NCBI RefSeq assembly: GCF_042654065.1
Contig: NZ_JBHSFP010000002.1
Coordinates: 1 to 64,000 of the forward strand
Source: Sphaerisporangium dianthi
GTDB lineage: Bacteria > Actinomycetota > Actinomycetes > Streptosporangiales > Streptosporangiaceae
DNA: 64,000 bases
Reading direction: 5' to 3'
This document shows positions 16,771-25,524 of the stretch, piece by piece; position 1 is the first letter of the stretch, and every line of letters starts with the position of its first letter. The position numbers were made by a program, and so were the translations under genes. The notes below the pieces were generated by a model. That model did not search any database. It had not been told where the DNA came from and saw nothing but the letters and a program-made list of their open reading frames with translations.

Positions 16771-16833
16771 TCGCACCTGCTCCCGCCGCTGCCGCTCCGC
16801 GGCGGTAAGCCCACCGTTATCCGCACACCTCAT
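16750..16833 (-). pseudogene. IS630-family transposase N-terminal remnant
   Basis: The minus-strand frame from ATG 16833 reads MRCADNGGLTAAERQRREQV then RLQAAD, matching the N-terminus of IS630-type transposases (GGLTAxERxRREQVRLxAAD). It then runs into the IS3 remnant on the other strand. The two broken elements abut, showing successive insertions and deletions. Confidence 0.6.
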
Positions 16834-17024
16834 GCACCGGGCATAGACCCAGACCAGCCACCGGTCAGCCCTCGAAGCAGAGACACTTACGTAACTTCAG
16901 CTGTTAAAGCTCTCTACTGCCACCCATGCGATACGTCCCCCGAAGCGGCGGCGGCGCATGGGCAGATCCTCGACGGGTCGTAGGGCGGCGTTGCTGTACT
17001 CGCTGCTTTAAGGACAGCAGAAGA

Positions 17025-17049
17025 GCCACTTGCGGTGATCGCAAGTGGC
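17025..17049 (-). terminator. Terminator stem-loop beside the left att repeat
   Basis: 10-bp perfect stem GCCACTTGCG/CGCAAGTGGC with a 5-nt loop, placed just beyond the duplicated tRNA-Pro 3' end. It is probably the original tRNA-Pro terminator, displaced when the element inserted. Confidence 0.65.
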
Positions 17050-17051
17050 CC

Positions 17052-17104
17052 CTTACCTGGGTCGGGGTGGCCGGATTTGAACCCCACGGCCTCTTCGTCC
17101 CGAA
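17052..17104. repeat. Left attachment repeat (partial tRNA-Pro copy)
   Basis: Copy of the tRNA-Pro 3' half from the anticodon loop to beyond the acceptor end, in the same orientation as the right copy. It differs from 23601-23651 by two extra C residues and one substitution, so this side cannot make a tRNA. Confidence 0.88.
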
Positions 17105-17202
17105 GCAATCCCGGAGAGATTCCTAGATGCGGTGAAAACCCGCCTGACCTGCGTTTACCGTGTCTCGATGTTCGCGGCCGTCCGGGCTTGTACGGGGTGG
17201 TT

Positions 17203-17223
17203 GTCACTCAGTTCGTCACTCGG
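17203..17223 (+). repeat. Putative integrase arm site, left
   Basis: GTCACTCAGTTCGTCACTC, itself a direct repeat of GTCACTC. A near-identical copy in the same orientation lies at 23532-23550. Both are roughly 50-100 bp inside the element ends, where arm-type recombinase sites would be expected. Confidence 0.5.
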
Positions 17224-18468
17224 CTATCGGGCTGCCGCAAGGGCATCGCGCAAGGTCACGGCGTGCGGCGCGCCTCGGCTGCCGAGTTCGCCGGCGGTCT
17301 CGGCGAGTTCCTTGACCGCATGGCGGTTGAGTTGAACGGCGTCGGTCACGACGGGCAGTGCCGTGCTCAAGCTCGCCTCGGCGTCTCCGGCCTTCGCGTG
17401 TGCGCGTGCCAGGCATGAGGCGTACCACGCGCGGTCCCGCCGATAGGACTCCGGCAGCCGGACGAGTCCGGAGGCGAGGAGTTCAACCGCCTGCGCCCAG
17501 TTGCTCAGGTGCAGCTCGGCCATCCCGCGCTGGAGCGTGAACCACGTCTCGTCGTAGAAGTACATCCATGCGGGCTCGTCTTCACTGTGCTCGGCCGCTC
17601 CGCTGATCAGGTTCTCGGCCTCGTCCAACAGGGCGTGTGCTTGGTCGGCGGTGCCGGCGAGTGCGTGTCCTCGCGCTGCCATCTGCGCTGCCATCCCTCG
17701 TACACCTGGCGTGACTTGGCCGCTGTGGGAGCGGGCGGCCTCGGCCAGGCCGACGCATCGACGGGCGTTGCCCGCGCTCCATGCCTGGTGAGCCTTCATG
17801 CTCAAGGTCGTGGTGGCCATGTTGGCGTCGCCGATCTCCAGTGCCCAGTCGTGTGCGCGGTCGTACCAGGCCAGGGCGGCGGGTTGGTCGTCGATGTCCA
17901 GGGACATCCATGCGATGAACTGGGCGTACTGGGCGGCGAGATCGACAATGCGTTCCGCCAGGGGGCCTCTCGCGCTGTTAGCGAAGTCGGCCACAACGCC
18001 GAGTTGCTGGCGCACCACGCCGATCAGTGGCCGGCTACCAATGCTGTCCTCGACCTTGCGGTGTTCGGCAAGGCAGGTCGCGAGCCAATCGAGGGTTACG
18101 GCGTCCACGCGGGTCGGCTGCTCAACCGCCTTGGTGATCCGCCGGAACAGGTCCGGGTCGGGAGCTATGGACGTCAGCGGGAACGCGGGGACCGGAACAA
18201 CGGTGGCGTGCTCGGGCGGGAACAGGTCGGCTTCCGTCATCTCCAGCGCTCGGGCGCACAACAGACGGTAACGCTCGCTGGGATAGTGATCACCACGCTC
18301 CCACCCTCGGATGGTCCGCGTAAGGTCGGCGAGCGTCGGAAGTTGCACCCCCTGCTCGTGGGCGATGCCCCGCAGTCTTCGAGCCATGTCCGCGACGCTC
18401 CCGACGCGAGCTTTGCGCTCGGCACGCAGGATCGCGGCCCACTCAGGCGTACTCGCTGCGGTGCTCAT
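17224..18468 (-). CDS. XRE-family HTH regulator with TPR-like C-terminal domain
   Basis: 414 residues. The N-terminal 80 residues form a Cro/C1-like HTH (SVADMARRLRGIA...TIRGWERGDHYPSERYRLLCARAL), followed by a long helical TPR-like region to the end (repeated AxxHALAGTADQAHALLDEAE-type helices). These proteins are common in actinomycetes and in AICEs, where they control element genes. It is transcribed toward the left att site and divergently from the two small genes on its right. Confidence 0.82.
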   Translation of the reverse strand: MSTAASTPEWAAILRAERKARVGSVADMARRLRGIAHEQGVQLPTLADLTRTIRGWERGDHYPSERYRLLCARALEMTEADLFPPEHATVVPVPAFPLTSIAPDPDLFRRITKAVEQPTRVDAVTLDWLATCLAEHRKVEDSIGSRPLIGVVRQQLGVVADFANSARGPLAERIVDLAAQYAQFIAWMSLDIDDQPAALAWYDRAHDWALEIGDANMATTTLSMKAHQAWSAGNARRCVGLAEAARSHSGQVTPGVRGMAAQMAARGHALAGTADQAHALLDEAENLISGAAEHSEDEPAWMYFYDETWFTLQRGMAELHLSNWAQAVELLASGLVRLPESYRRDRAWYASCLARAHAKAGDAEASLSTALPVVTDAVQLNRHAVKELAETAGELGSRGAPHAVTLRDALAAAR

Positions 18469-18607
18469 CGGCTACCCCCGGATATTCGCGGATACGACCG
18501 TGCCTGCTGCTATCCCCAATTCTCATCCTGCGCCCGCTGATCGCGAGGGGTTAGCTGAAGGTGACACGCATCAGTTACCAACCGTGCACGGAGAGGAACC
18601 GGCAACC

Positions 18608-18970
18608 ATGGCCGTCAGCCGAGGCGCCGCCCGCATCGACAAGCACAGCGCACAGCTCGGCGAGCTGGCACGCCACCTCCGGGAGCGTGGCGTGCCCAAC
18701 CTGGTGAGCAAGCGCATCACGCTCAAGGTCCACACAACACCTCATGGCACGAGATCTTCGGTGAACTACGACTCTCCCGAACTGGCCGTATGGTCCGAGG
18801 ACGGCACAACCGTCGCCATCGTCGTGGTCGATGACGACCAGAAGGAAACAGCCTTCTCGCTGCGTCCCCCTGGGCAGGCTGCCCAAGTGCTGTGCTCTGT
18901 GAATGCTCCCGACGAAGGAGCCGCGATCATCGCGGGGATGGTCCGCCTTGACCCCAGCGGAACATCATGA
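18608..18970 (+). CDS. Hypothetical protein of the integrated element
   Basis: 120 residues. GAGAGGAACC lies before the ATG. The pattern is basic N-terminal helices (LARHLRERGVPN), then a beta-rich part (AVWSEDGTTVAIVVVDDD) and a C-terminal helix. I recognise no family. It overlaps the next gene by ATGA, so the two are co-translated. Confidence 0.65.
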   Translation: MAVSRGAARIDKHSAQLGELARHLRERGVPNLVSKRITLKVHTTPHGTRSSVNYDSPELAVWSEDGTTVAIVVVDDDQKETAFSLRPPGQAAQVLCSVNAPDEGAAIIAGMVRLDPSGTS

Positions 18971-19353
18971 TCTATCCCCACTACGATCCCGCCGACTTAC
19001 CGGACAGCCGGCGCCACGCTAATCCCGAAACGATCAAGCGCGTTCTCGCGGCAGTGGCGGAGATTCTGGAGAGCGAACGCCGGCGGTGCCAGGCGGCGGG
19101 ATTGATCCAGACGTGGCAACTATCGCGGGACGATCTCGATAGGGCCGCCGTCTCCTTGGGCCTTCCGCCGATCTCCGACGGGGAATGGAGCGCCATCCAG
19201 GCATGGCACATGTGCGCCGCGCTCGCTCCGGTGATCGCTGTCGTCCGCGCGCAGCGCAGCGCCATGAAGGCCGAGTACCACCGTCGTTGTCGTAACCGCA
19301 AGAGGAGCCGATCACCACACCGAGGCAGTCTCCCGGGGATGAGACTTCTATGA
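18967..19353 (+). CDS. Hypothetical protein of the integrated element
   Basis: 128 residues, start overlapping the stop of the preceding gene. Helical and basic at the C-terminus (RRCRNRKRSRSPHR), with no cysteine or membrane segment. No function can be assigned. It overlaps the convergent lipoprotein gene by 6 bp. Confidence 0.6.
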   Translation: MIYPHYDPADLPDSRRHANPETIKRVLAAVAEILESERRRCQAAGLIQTWQLSRDDLDRAAVSLGLPPISDGEWSAIQAWHMCAALAPVIAVVRAQRSAMKAEYHRRCRNRKRSRSPHRGSLPGMRLL

Positions 19354-19923
19354 GGCGGGGCATGACTCGGGTAGATCCTTGTTACGGCCGCAGAAGTAGT
19401 ACGCCATGGCTATTCGCAAGGTTCGGTCGTGTTCGTTGGTGACATAGTCGACCAGAAAGGCCGAACTGTAACCACTGGCGTCACCCCCCCGGTAGGAAAG
19501 CTGTAACACTAGTTCGGTTCGTGGCTGCATCGATGAGTCTGTGGACGAACACACCTGGGTGACTTGACGGTTAGTTTGAGACAGGTTTTTGCGCTGGAGA
19601 GTTGTGGAATCTCCGCCGTTTCCGATGGAGTCATCGTTCGACGAACCGTCGTGCGGGATAAGTGCAAATTCTTCGAGGCGTATCCCTCCTCGCGGATTCT
19701 CTAGGCGCACACTCTTTACCGTGATCGATCCAGGTCGATCCAAGCATAGACGGAGACCACCGTATAAGTAGGGTCGCCCGGGTATGCTTGTGTGCATACC
19801 CTCGCCGGTGATAATCCCTCCATCGCCCAGCCACTTGAGTTCAGGTCCTCCCTGGATAACGTCCGCACAGCCTGACGCTGCGATCAGCGCGATGCATGCC
19901 AAGACCGTGCGGACGTTTCCCAT
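19348..19923 (-). CDS. Putative lipoprotein
   Basis: 191 residues with a lipoprotein signal: short basic N-terminus, hydrophobic stretch LACIALIAASGC, and Cys19 as the acylation site. The mature part is beta-rich with four further Cys, soluble, and matches no family I know. AGGAG precedes the ATG. Base composition is clearly less GC-rich than the flanking chromosome, so it is probably imported cargo, expressed on the cell surface if functional. Confidence 0.7.
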   Translation of the reverse strand: MGNVRTVLACIALIAASGCADVIQGGPELKWLGDGGIITGEGMHTSIPGRPYLYGGLRLCLDRPGSITVKSVRLENPRGGIRLEEFALIPHDGSSNDDSIGNGGDSTTLQRKNLSQTNRQVTQVCSSTDSSMQPRTELVLQLSYRGGDASGYSSAFLVDYVTNEHDRTLRIAMAYYFCGRNKDLPESCPAS

Positions 19924-19970
19924 GTTCGATAACTCCTGTGGCTGTTCTTCGTGGGTATTATACCGGGGAT

Positions 19971-21085
19971 TCAGTCGTCACGGCTTGTGTCTTCGATCCT
20001 CGCGGAGTGGACGACGCCGTTAGGGTTTGACCCGCAGATCTTGGTTTGCGCCTTGATTGTCAGCGTCAGTTTTGATTCGGAAGTATAGCCACTTTGCGCG
20101 GATAGGCTGATCCAGAAACGTCGATTCCGACGGCCAAGGTCATATTCTTGGATTGTGACATGGTCACGCTCGAACCATTGCACCGCTCAATGCGTGCGCC
20201 AGTCAGGACCGGATGCAGAGCACGCTTGAACTTCTTGATCGGATCCCCAAACTGGTGGGCTTGATCCGCTGGCCTCGGCCGCAGATGTTTTCGAAGCGCG
20301 CGTAGTTGACAGTTCCAATCGCCCAGGCGTCCTGTAAGTTACTGATCGAATCTTCGAATGAGCTTGATAGGGACAGTGTGGCGCTTCCACTCGCTGTCCA
20401 TTTGCCGGAGGCGCTAGACGCCTTAGCTGCGATCCCCACCGTGTGATCCGAGCCCGTCCTTTGAGTGAGAGTTCCCTTAGCAGATTTCCAGTTGTGAAAT
20501 CCCATGTACTGCTCTTCGCGTCCTGGGAAGCGCTGCCTGAGGAACCAGCCACAAGGGACCCGTTTGGCAGCCGCGGAGACCTGCCCTGCCGACATCTGAG
20601 CCGTAGTTATGGTATTGGCTTGCACGGCCTGGTCGACGAAAGAGAAGTCTGTGGTGCGGGGTGCGGTCTCCGATGTCCGCAGAGCCTCGGCCGCCGCAGC
20701 ACTGATAGGTGCGGCCGGCGCAGGTTCAGTTGTCGCTGGGGGAGGGTCTTGTCCGTCCGGGACCAGTTGCATCTCCTCGCCAGCTGGAGCGGTCATCCAG
20801 GTGGAAGGATTGTCGTTGACGTCGTATAGCTTCGGCTGGGTGCCGAGGTCTACGACGAGTTGCTGAGGAGCCGAGGCACCATTTCCATCGGTCTTGGCAG
20901 TAGACCAGAGTGGCGTGATGGTTGCCCCGCCTGCGGTGCCCACGAGGATGTTGATGGGAGAGGAACCTGCGGTATATATACCGGCTCACCCAGATCGCAT
21001 CATTGGTGACGTCTACTCCGCACAGTTCCTCATCCCCTCCGATTGGCGTCGGATATTGGGCCGGTACGGCGGCGGGTGTTCCATC
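19971..21085 (-). pseudogene. Broken gene for an actinobacterial secreted-type hypothetical protein
   Basis: Protein-like sequence continues across at least three frame changes (near 20985, 20255 and 20107). In order, the fragments read EELCGVDVTNDAIWV, then INILVGTAGGATITPLWSTA...CGWFLRQRF...NYARFENICG, then ARIERCNGSSVTMSQ, then SLSAQSGYTSESKLTLTIKA and KICGSNPNG. The CGWF segment and the LSxQ-TGY-S-x-KL...CG ending recall a family of uncharacterised actinomycete proteins. The N-terminus is missing where the sequence meets repSA. Confidence 0.6.
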
Positions 21086-22153
21086 GCACTTCTGCTCGCC
21101 CGTGCCGTCCACGTCGGCGCGACAAGCTCTGTGAGCATGGGCGGCCGATCGGCTGCCATATCCGCCACGAACCGCACGATCCCGTGCTCGGTCAACCGGT
21201 CTGCCAGGACTGCTACGACTACGTGGGCGCGGTGCTGTGGCAGGCGCACGCGGGCGTGCTGCGGCACCGCTTCACTCTCGAAGTCCGCCGGGAACTGGCC
21301 AAGCAAGCGGGCATGAGCCGCCGCGCGTTCGGCAAGATCGTCCGGGTCTCCTTTGCGAAAGTCGCCGAGTAGCAGCGGCGGGGCCTGGTCCACTTTCACG
21401 CAGTGGTCGTCTGGACGGCCCCGAGGGTGGCACCGACCTTCCCCCTGACTGGACTGATCACGGCATGCTGGTCCGAGCCATCCCTGCTGCCATCCGGCGT
21501 GTGGAGGCCACCTCAGCCAGAAGTGAGCTGGGCCGGTGGCGGTGGTCTGGGGCGATCAGCTCGACCTCCGGCCGATCCTTCTCAGCGCCTCCCTCAATGG
21601 GGTCAGCGAACAGGCGGTAGCGGGCTACATCGCCAAGTACGCCACCAAGGGCGCCGAAGCTTCCGGCACCATCGATCACCGTGTCTCCTGCTCGGCCTGC
21701 CGGGGCAGGGGACGACTCGGCCCGTCCTCTTCCTGCACACGTTGCCAGGGCACTGGGCTCAAGCCGGGCTTGCTGCTGGACCTGCTGCCGGTGACCGAAC
21801 ATGCACGGTGCATGATCCGCACCTGTTGGGAGTTGGGCTCACGTGGCGAGTACGCGCACCTGAAACTACGGCCCTGGGCGCACATGCTGGGCTTTCGCGG
21901 CCACTTCGCGACCAAGTCGCGCCGCTACTCCACCACCATGGGCACACTACGCCAGACGCGCGCCGACCACCGTGCAGCCGAAGCACGCGTCCGCAACGGA
22001 CTGCCCACACTCGGGGACGGCTCCACCTTCGTGCTCGGCCACTGGCGGTTCGTCGGCAGCGGCCATTCCCCCGGCGAGGCGATCTTGGCTGAGCGCATCC
22101 GGCAACAGGTGCAGTCCGCTCGCGCCATCTCCTCCCAGCGGGCGGCCGAATGA
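21079..22153 (+). pseudogene. repSA: RepSA-like replication initiator, inactivated
   Basis: pSAM2 RepSA-type initiator, recognised by CRPRRRDKLCEHGRPIGC, QPVCQDCYDYVGAVLWQAHA, AGYIAKYATKGAEASGTIDH, a Cys-rich zinc motif (CSACRGRGRL...CTRCQGTG), RPWAHMLGFRGHFATKSRRY and GHWRFVGSGHSP. The first about 120 residues are absent. A TAG at 21370-21372 replaces what should be a Tyr codon before QRRGLVHFHAVV. The frame then shifts near 21405 and again near 21535. It cannot make a working initiator. Confidence 0.85.
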
Positions 22154-22356
22154 GCCCAACTCCGCCATCCGACAGTCTGCGGCTGTACCGCGTCACTGAC
22201 GCCATGAACCTGCTCAGCCTGAGCCGCACCGTCATCTACGAGCAGATCAGAGCCGGGCGCCTGCGCTCGGTCACCCAAGGCCGTACCCGGCTCATCCCCG
22301 CCTCGGCCATCACCGACTACATCGCGCTACTGGAACAGGAAGCGAGCGCAGCATGA
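22150..22356 (+). CDS. xis: Excisionase (Xis)
   Basis: 68 residues with a winged-helix/MerR-like HTH: LYRVTDAMNLLSLSRTVIYE then QIRAGRLRSVTQGRTRLIP, the standard layout of AICE excisionases. Its ATG overlaps the repSA stop (ATGA) and its stop region overlaps the integrase start, which is the canonical rep-xis-int operon. It would direct excision together with the integrase. Confidence 0.88.
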   Translation: MSPTPPSDSLRLYRVTDAMNLLSLSRTVIYEQIRAGRLRSVTQGRTRLIPASAITDYIALLEQEASAA

Positions 22357-23506
22357 CCATACGACGCAGCAAAGGAGACGGCGGCCTCCACTGGGACGAA
22401 GCACGTCAACGCTGGATCGCCTCGGTAACCGTGGGCTACACCCCCGCCGGAAAGCGCATCGTCAAGAAGGCCAGCGGCAAGACCAAGACGGAAGCCAAGG
22501 CCAAGTTGAAAGAGATCATCCGCGATTACGAAGACGGCCTGGCCATCGCGCCGGCGGACTACACGGTTGAACGCGCGGTCAATGACTGGCTGGCCTACGG
22601 GCTCAACGGACGCCACAGCGGCACCCTTGCCGCGTGCACCATCCTCTGCAGCACCCACGTCATCCCCTCGGTGCCCGGAAGCTCCGAGACCTCAGCGCGG
22701 AAGACGTGGACAAATGGCTCGCCGACAAGGCGAAGACGCTCAGCACTCGCACTCTGCAAGGACTTCACTCGTGCCTGACCCGGGCGATCAAGCGGGCCAT
22801 GGCACGCGACAAGGTGAAGCGGAACGTGGTGGCACTGTGCTCGGTGCCGCAGGGCAAGGCCGGCCGTCCCTCGAAGGCGCTCACCCTCGTCCAGGCCGAA
22901 TCCGTGCTCAAGGCGGCGGAGGGCTCACGGATGTACGCCTACATCGTCCTGTCCCTGCTCACCGGTGCCCGGACTGAAGAACTACGGGCCTTAACCTGGG
23001 ATCACGAGGACTTGCAAGGTGATCCGGACGCGAACCCCTCCGTCCCGCCTCATCTGGCCGTGTGGAGGTCGGTGCGTGCGGGCGGCGACACCAAGACGCG
23101 CAAATCCCGGCGCACCCTCGCCCTGTCCAGGCGGTGCCTGGACGCGCTACAGCGGCAGCGAGAGCAACAGGAACGGGAGAGGCAGGCCGCAGGGGCGAAG
23201 TGGCAGGAGAACGGCCTCGTGTTCGCGTCCAAGGTCGGCACTCCGCTCGATCCGTCACACGTCCGGCGCGACTTCCGCAACGCCATCAGGGACGCGCAGG
23301 GCATCGATCCGTCGCAGTGGACCCCACGAGAACTTCGCCACAGCTTCGTCTCATTGCTCTCGGACAACGGCATCCCGTTGGAGGAGATCTCTCGGCTTGT
23401 GGGGCATAGCAGCACGGCGGTTACGGAGGCGGTGTACCGGAAGCAGATCCGGCCGGTGCTTCAGGCGGGCGCCGTCGCTATGGATCAGATCTTCGGGGAG
23501 CAGTAG
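22353..23506 (+). pseudogene. int: Tyrosine recombinase (integrase), frameshifted
   Basis: Site-specific integrase for the tRNA-Pro site. The N-terminal SAM-like part ends in CTILCSTHVIP, and the protein continues in another frame as LGARKLRDLSAEDVDKWLAD. One base is missing in the CCCC run at 22664-22667. The catalytic domain is otherwise complete: Arg in TGARTEELRALTW, the basic KTRKSRRT, ELRHSFVSLL, LVGHSS and the nucleophile Tyr in AVYRKQIRP. It is either genuinely inactive or a sequencing error at a homopolymer. Confidence 0.88.
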
Positions 23507-23531
23507 CGCCCCTGTGAGCTTGTCGCGGGTA

Positions 23532-23550
23532 GTCACTCAGTTAGTCACCC
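23532..23550 (+). repeat. Putative integrase arm site, right
   Basis: GTCACTCAGTTAGTCACCC, near-identical and in the same orientation as 17203-17223. It lies between the integrase stop and the att repeat. Confidence 0.5.
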
Positions 23551-23561
23551 AGCAACGCAGA

Positions 23562-23590
23562 AGGCCGGGTCCGAAGATCGGAACCGGCCT
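23562..23590. terminator. Terminator between integrase and tRNA-Pro
   Basis: Long interrupted hairpin: AGGCCGG, bulge, TCCGA, loop AGA, TCGGA, bulge, CCGGCCT. It can end both the rightward integrase transcript and the leftward tRNA-Pro transcript. Confidence 0.65.
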
Positions 23591-23600
23591 CTGGGCTGGT

Positions 23601-23651
23601 CTTACTGGGTCGGGGTGGCGGGATTTGAACCCACGGCCTCTTCGTCCCGAA
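23601..23651. repeat. Right attachment repeat (within tRNA-Pro)
   Basis: 51-bp repeat matching 17052-17104 with three differences. It overlaps the 3' half of the intact tRNA-Pro gene, so insertion left the tRNA functional. Confidence 0.88.
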
Positions 23652-23683
23652 CGAAGCGCGCTGCCAAGCTGCGCTACACCCCG
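23610..23683 (-). tRNA. tRNA-Pro (anticodon CGG)
   Basis: 74 nt with acceptor stem CGGGGTG/CACCCCG and A discriminator, D-arm with AGCGCAGC...TTGGCAGCGC, anticodon stem CTTCG/CGAAG around loop TTCGGGA (anticodon CGG), and T-arm GGGTTCAAATCCC. CCA is not encoded. It is the integration target of the adjacent element. Confidence 0.93.
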
Positions 23684-23772
23684 GTGCACAGGCGCTTTGC
23701 TTGTGCTCGCACGAGTCTAGCGGACTTTGGTGGTGCTCGCGTCATCCAGCCGAGGGGACAGTGGATCGTGAA

Positions 23773-24675
23773 TCAGGCGGCGCTGGGGCGGCGGGGAACG
23801 AGGGTCAGCAGGGTGGCCTCAGGGGGGCAGGAGAAGCGGACCGGAGAGTAGGGAGAGGTGCCGAGGCCGGCGGAGACGTGCAGCCAGGCGGAGTCGTGGC
23901 GGTGGAGGCCCTTCACGCGCGCGCGGTCGATGCCGCAGTTGGTCACCAGAGCGCCGTAGAAGGGGATGCAGAGCTGGCCGCCGTGGGTGTGGCCCGCCAG
24001 CAGGAGCTGGTAGCCGTCGGCGGCGAAGCGCGACATGTTGGCGGGCTCTGGGGAGTGCATGACGCCCAGGCGCAGATCGGCGTCCGCCGGAGCGGGGCCG
24101 GCGATCTCGTCGTACCGGTCGCGGTTGATGTGGGAGTCGTGGATGCCGCCCACGTGGATGTCGAGCTCGCCGACCTTGACCCGCGCCGTGGTGTTGTTCA
24201 TGTCGAGCCAGCCCGCGGCGGTCATGCCGGCGCCCAGCTCGGTCCACGGAAGGTTGGGGATGGTCTGCGTGGGGCCCTTGGAGGAGCTCCAGAGGTAGCG
24301 TGCGGGGTTCTTGGGCCTTGGGGCGTACAAGTCGTTGGATCCGTAGACGAACAGCCCGGGACGGGACAGCAGGGGCTCGACGGCGCGCAGGTAGGCGGGG
24401 ACCGCGTCGGGGTGGGCGAGGGTGTCGCCGGTGTTCACCACGAGGTCGGGGTTGAGCGCGTCCAGTGACCGCACCCAGTTGATCAGGCGGGTGCGCCCGG
24501 GGGTGAGGTGCAGATCGGAGATCTGGAGGATGCGTATCGGCCGCTGGCCGGGGGCGAGCACGGGCACGTCGAAACGACGGAGCCGAAACCAGTTGCGCTC
24601 GATCACCGAGGCGTAGCCGAGCCCGGCGACGCCGGCACCGAGCAAGGACAGGGGTATCGCGGCAGCTTTCCTCAC
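23773..24675 (-). CDS. Membrane-anchored metallophosphoesterase
   Basis: 300-residue calcineurin-like phosphoesterase with an N-terminal hydrophobic anchor (AAAIPLSLLGAGVAGLGYA). Metal-binding motifs are ISDLHL, NTGDTLAHPD, YGSND (in place of the usual GNHD), MHSPEPAN and LAGHTHGGQ. Substrate unknown. It is the counterpart, by position next to the PBP gene, of M. tuberculosis Rv3683. GTG start; the next upstream frame lacks alternatives. Divergent from the GatB/YqeY gene. Confidence 0.85.
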   Translation of the reverse strand: MRKAAAIPLSLLGAGVAGLGYASVIERNWFRLRRFDVPVLAPGQRPIRILQISDLHLTPGRTRLINWVRSLDALNPDLVVNTGDTLAHPDAVPAYLRAVEPLLSRPGLFVYGSNDLYAPRPKNPARYLWSSSKGPTQTIPNLPWTELGAGMTAAGWLDMNNTTARVKVGELDIHVGGIHDSHINRDRYDEIAGPAPADADLRLGVMHSPEPANMSRFAADGYQLLLAGHTHGGQLCIPFYGALVTNCGIDRARVKGLHRHDSAWLHVSAGLGTSPYSPVRFSCPPEATLLTLVPRRPSAA

Positions 24676-24786
24676 CCCTTCATCATGCCCGAGCGCGGAG
24701 CCCGCCGCTCGGCCGATGGCCCCGGTGTGGCCTCGCCGGGGGAAATGGCGGTGATCGGGGTGCGGGGACACGGCAAGATGGTGGCC

Positions 24787-25242
24787 ATGAGCGCTTTGAA
24801 GGACAAGCTGAAGGCCGACCTCACGACGTCGATGAAGGCCCGTGACGAGGTGCGCACCCGGACGCTGCGCATGGCCCTCGCCGCCGTCAGCACCGAGGAG
24901 GTCGCGGGCAGGTCGGCGCGCGAGCTCACCGACGACGAAGTGGTGAAGGTGCTGACCAAGGAGGCCAAGAAGCGCCGGGAGGCGGCGGAGGCGTTCGCCG
25001 GCGCGGGGCGGGCCGAGCAGGCGCAGGCCGAGCAGGACGAGCAGGCCGTGCTGGACGAGTACCTTCCCGCGCAGCTGAGCGACGAGGAGCTCGACCGGCT
25101 CGTCCGGGAGGCCATCGCCGAGAGCGGCGCCGAAGGCCCGAGGGCGATGGGCCAGGTCATGAAGGTCCTGAACCCGAAGGTCGCCGGGCGGGCGGAAGGC
25201 GGCCGCGTGGCGCAGGCGGTCCGTGCCCACCTGTCCGCCTGA
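24787..25242 (+). CDS. GatB/YqeY domain-containing protein
   Basis: 151-residue soluble helical protein of the YqeY family, related to the tail domain of the GatB amidotransferase subunit that binds tRNA. Typical features are LKADLTTSMKARDEVRTRTL at the start, KKRREAAEAF in the middle and MGQVMKVLNPKVAGRAEGGR at the end. The exact cellular role of stand-alone YqeY is not established. It is convergent with the PBP gene across a shared terminator. Confidence 0.88.
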   Translation: MSALKDKLKADLTTSMKARDEVRTRTLRMALAAVSTEEVAGRSARELTDDEVVKVLTKEAKKRREAAEAFAGAGRAEQAQAEQDEQAVLDEYLPAQLSDEELDRLVREAIAESGAEGPRAMGQVMKVLNPKVAGRAEGGRVAQAVRAHLSA

Positions 25243-25438
25243 TCATCTCTGGGCTGGCCGGGGCCGGATTCATCGCCGCCGGGCCTGGAGGCTCTGGCAC
25301 GGGGTGTGCTCGTGGCCGCCGCGGTCCGGCCGAGGCGCAGATCGCGGGTGTCCTCGCGCGGGGGCGTGAGGTGAGGCGACGGTGGACGCCTGCGACGGCA
25401 CCGTTCGAGTCGTGTCTCGCGCGCAGAGGCTGAGATGT

Positions 25439-25473
25439 GAAGTGCCCTCTCCCGAAGTCGGGGAGGGCACTTC
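25439..25473. terminator. Bidirectional terminator
   Basis: 11-bp stem GAAGTGCCCTC/GAGGGCACTTC with an inner CCC/GGG pairing, followed by TTCG. It stands between two convergent genes. The remaining spacer (25243-25524) shows only a doubled GGTGGACGGGGGTCAGC near 25492-25527. Confidence 0.75.
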
Positions 25474-25524
25474 TTCGTGGTCCCTTTGGCGGTGGACGGG
25501 GGTCAGCTTGGTGGTGGACGGGGG

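Larger units (their letters stand above)
17052..23651. mobile_element. Degraded pSAM2-like integrated element (AICE remnant) in tRNA-Pro
   Basis: About 6.6 kb bounded by direct repeats of the tRNA-Pro 3' half. The right end carries the canonical actinomycete module repSA-xis-int in overlapping order with int next to the tRNA. repSA has a nonsense codon, frameshifts and a missing N-terminus, and int has a frameshift. No FtsK-like TraB/TraSA transfer gene is visible, so it cannot conjugate by itself. The left part holds an XRE/TPR regulator, two small proteins, a lipoprotein and a broken secreted protein. The GC content of 19.4-21 kb is visibly below its surroundings. Confidence 0.85.
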
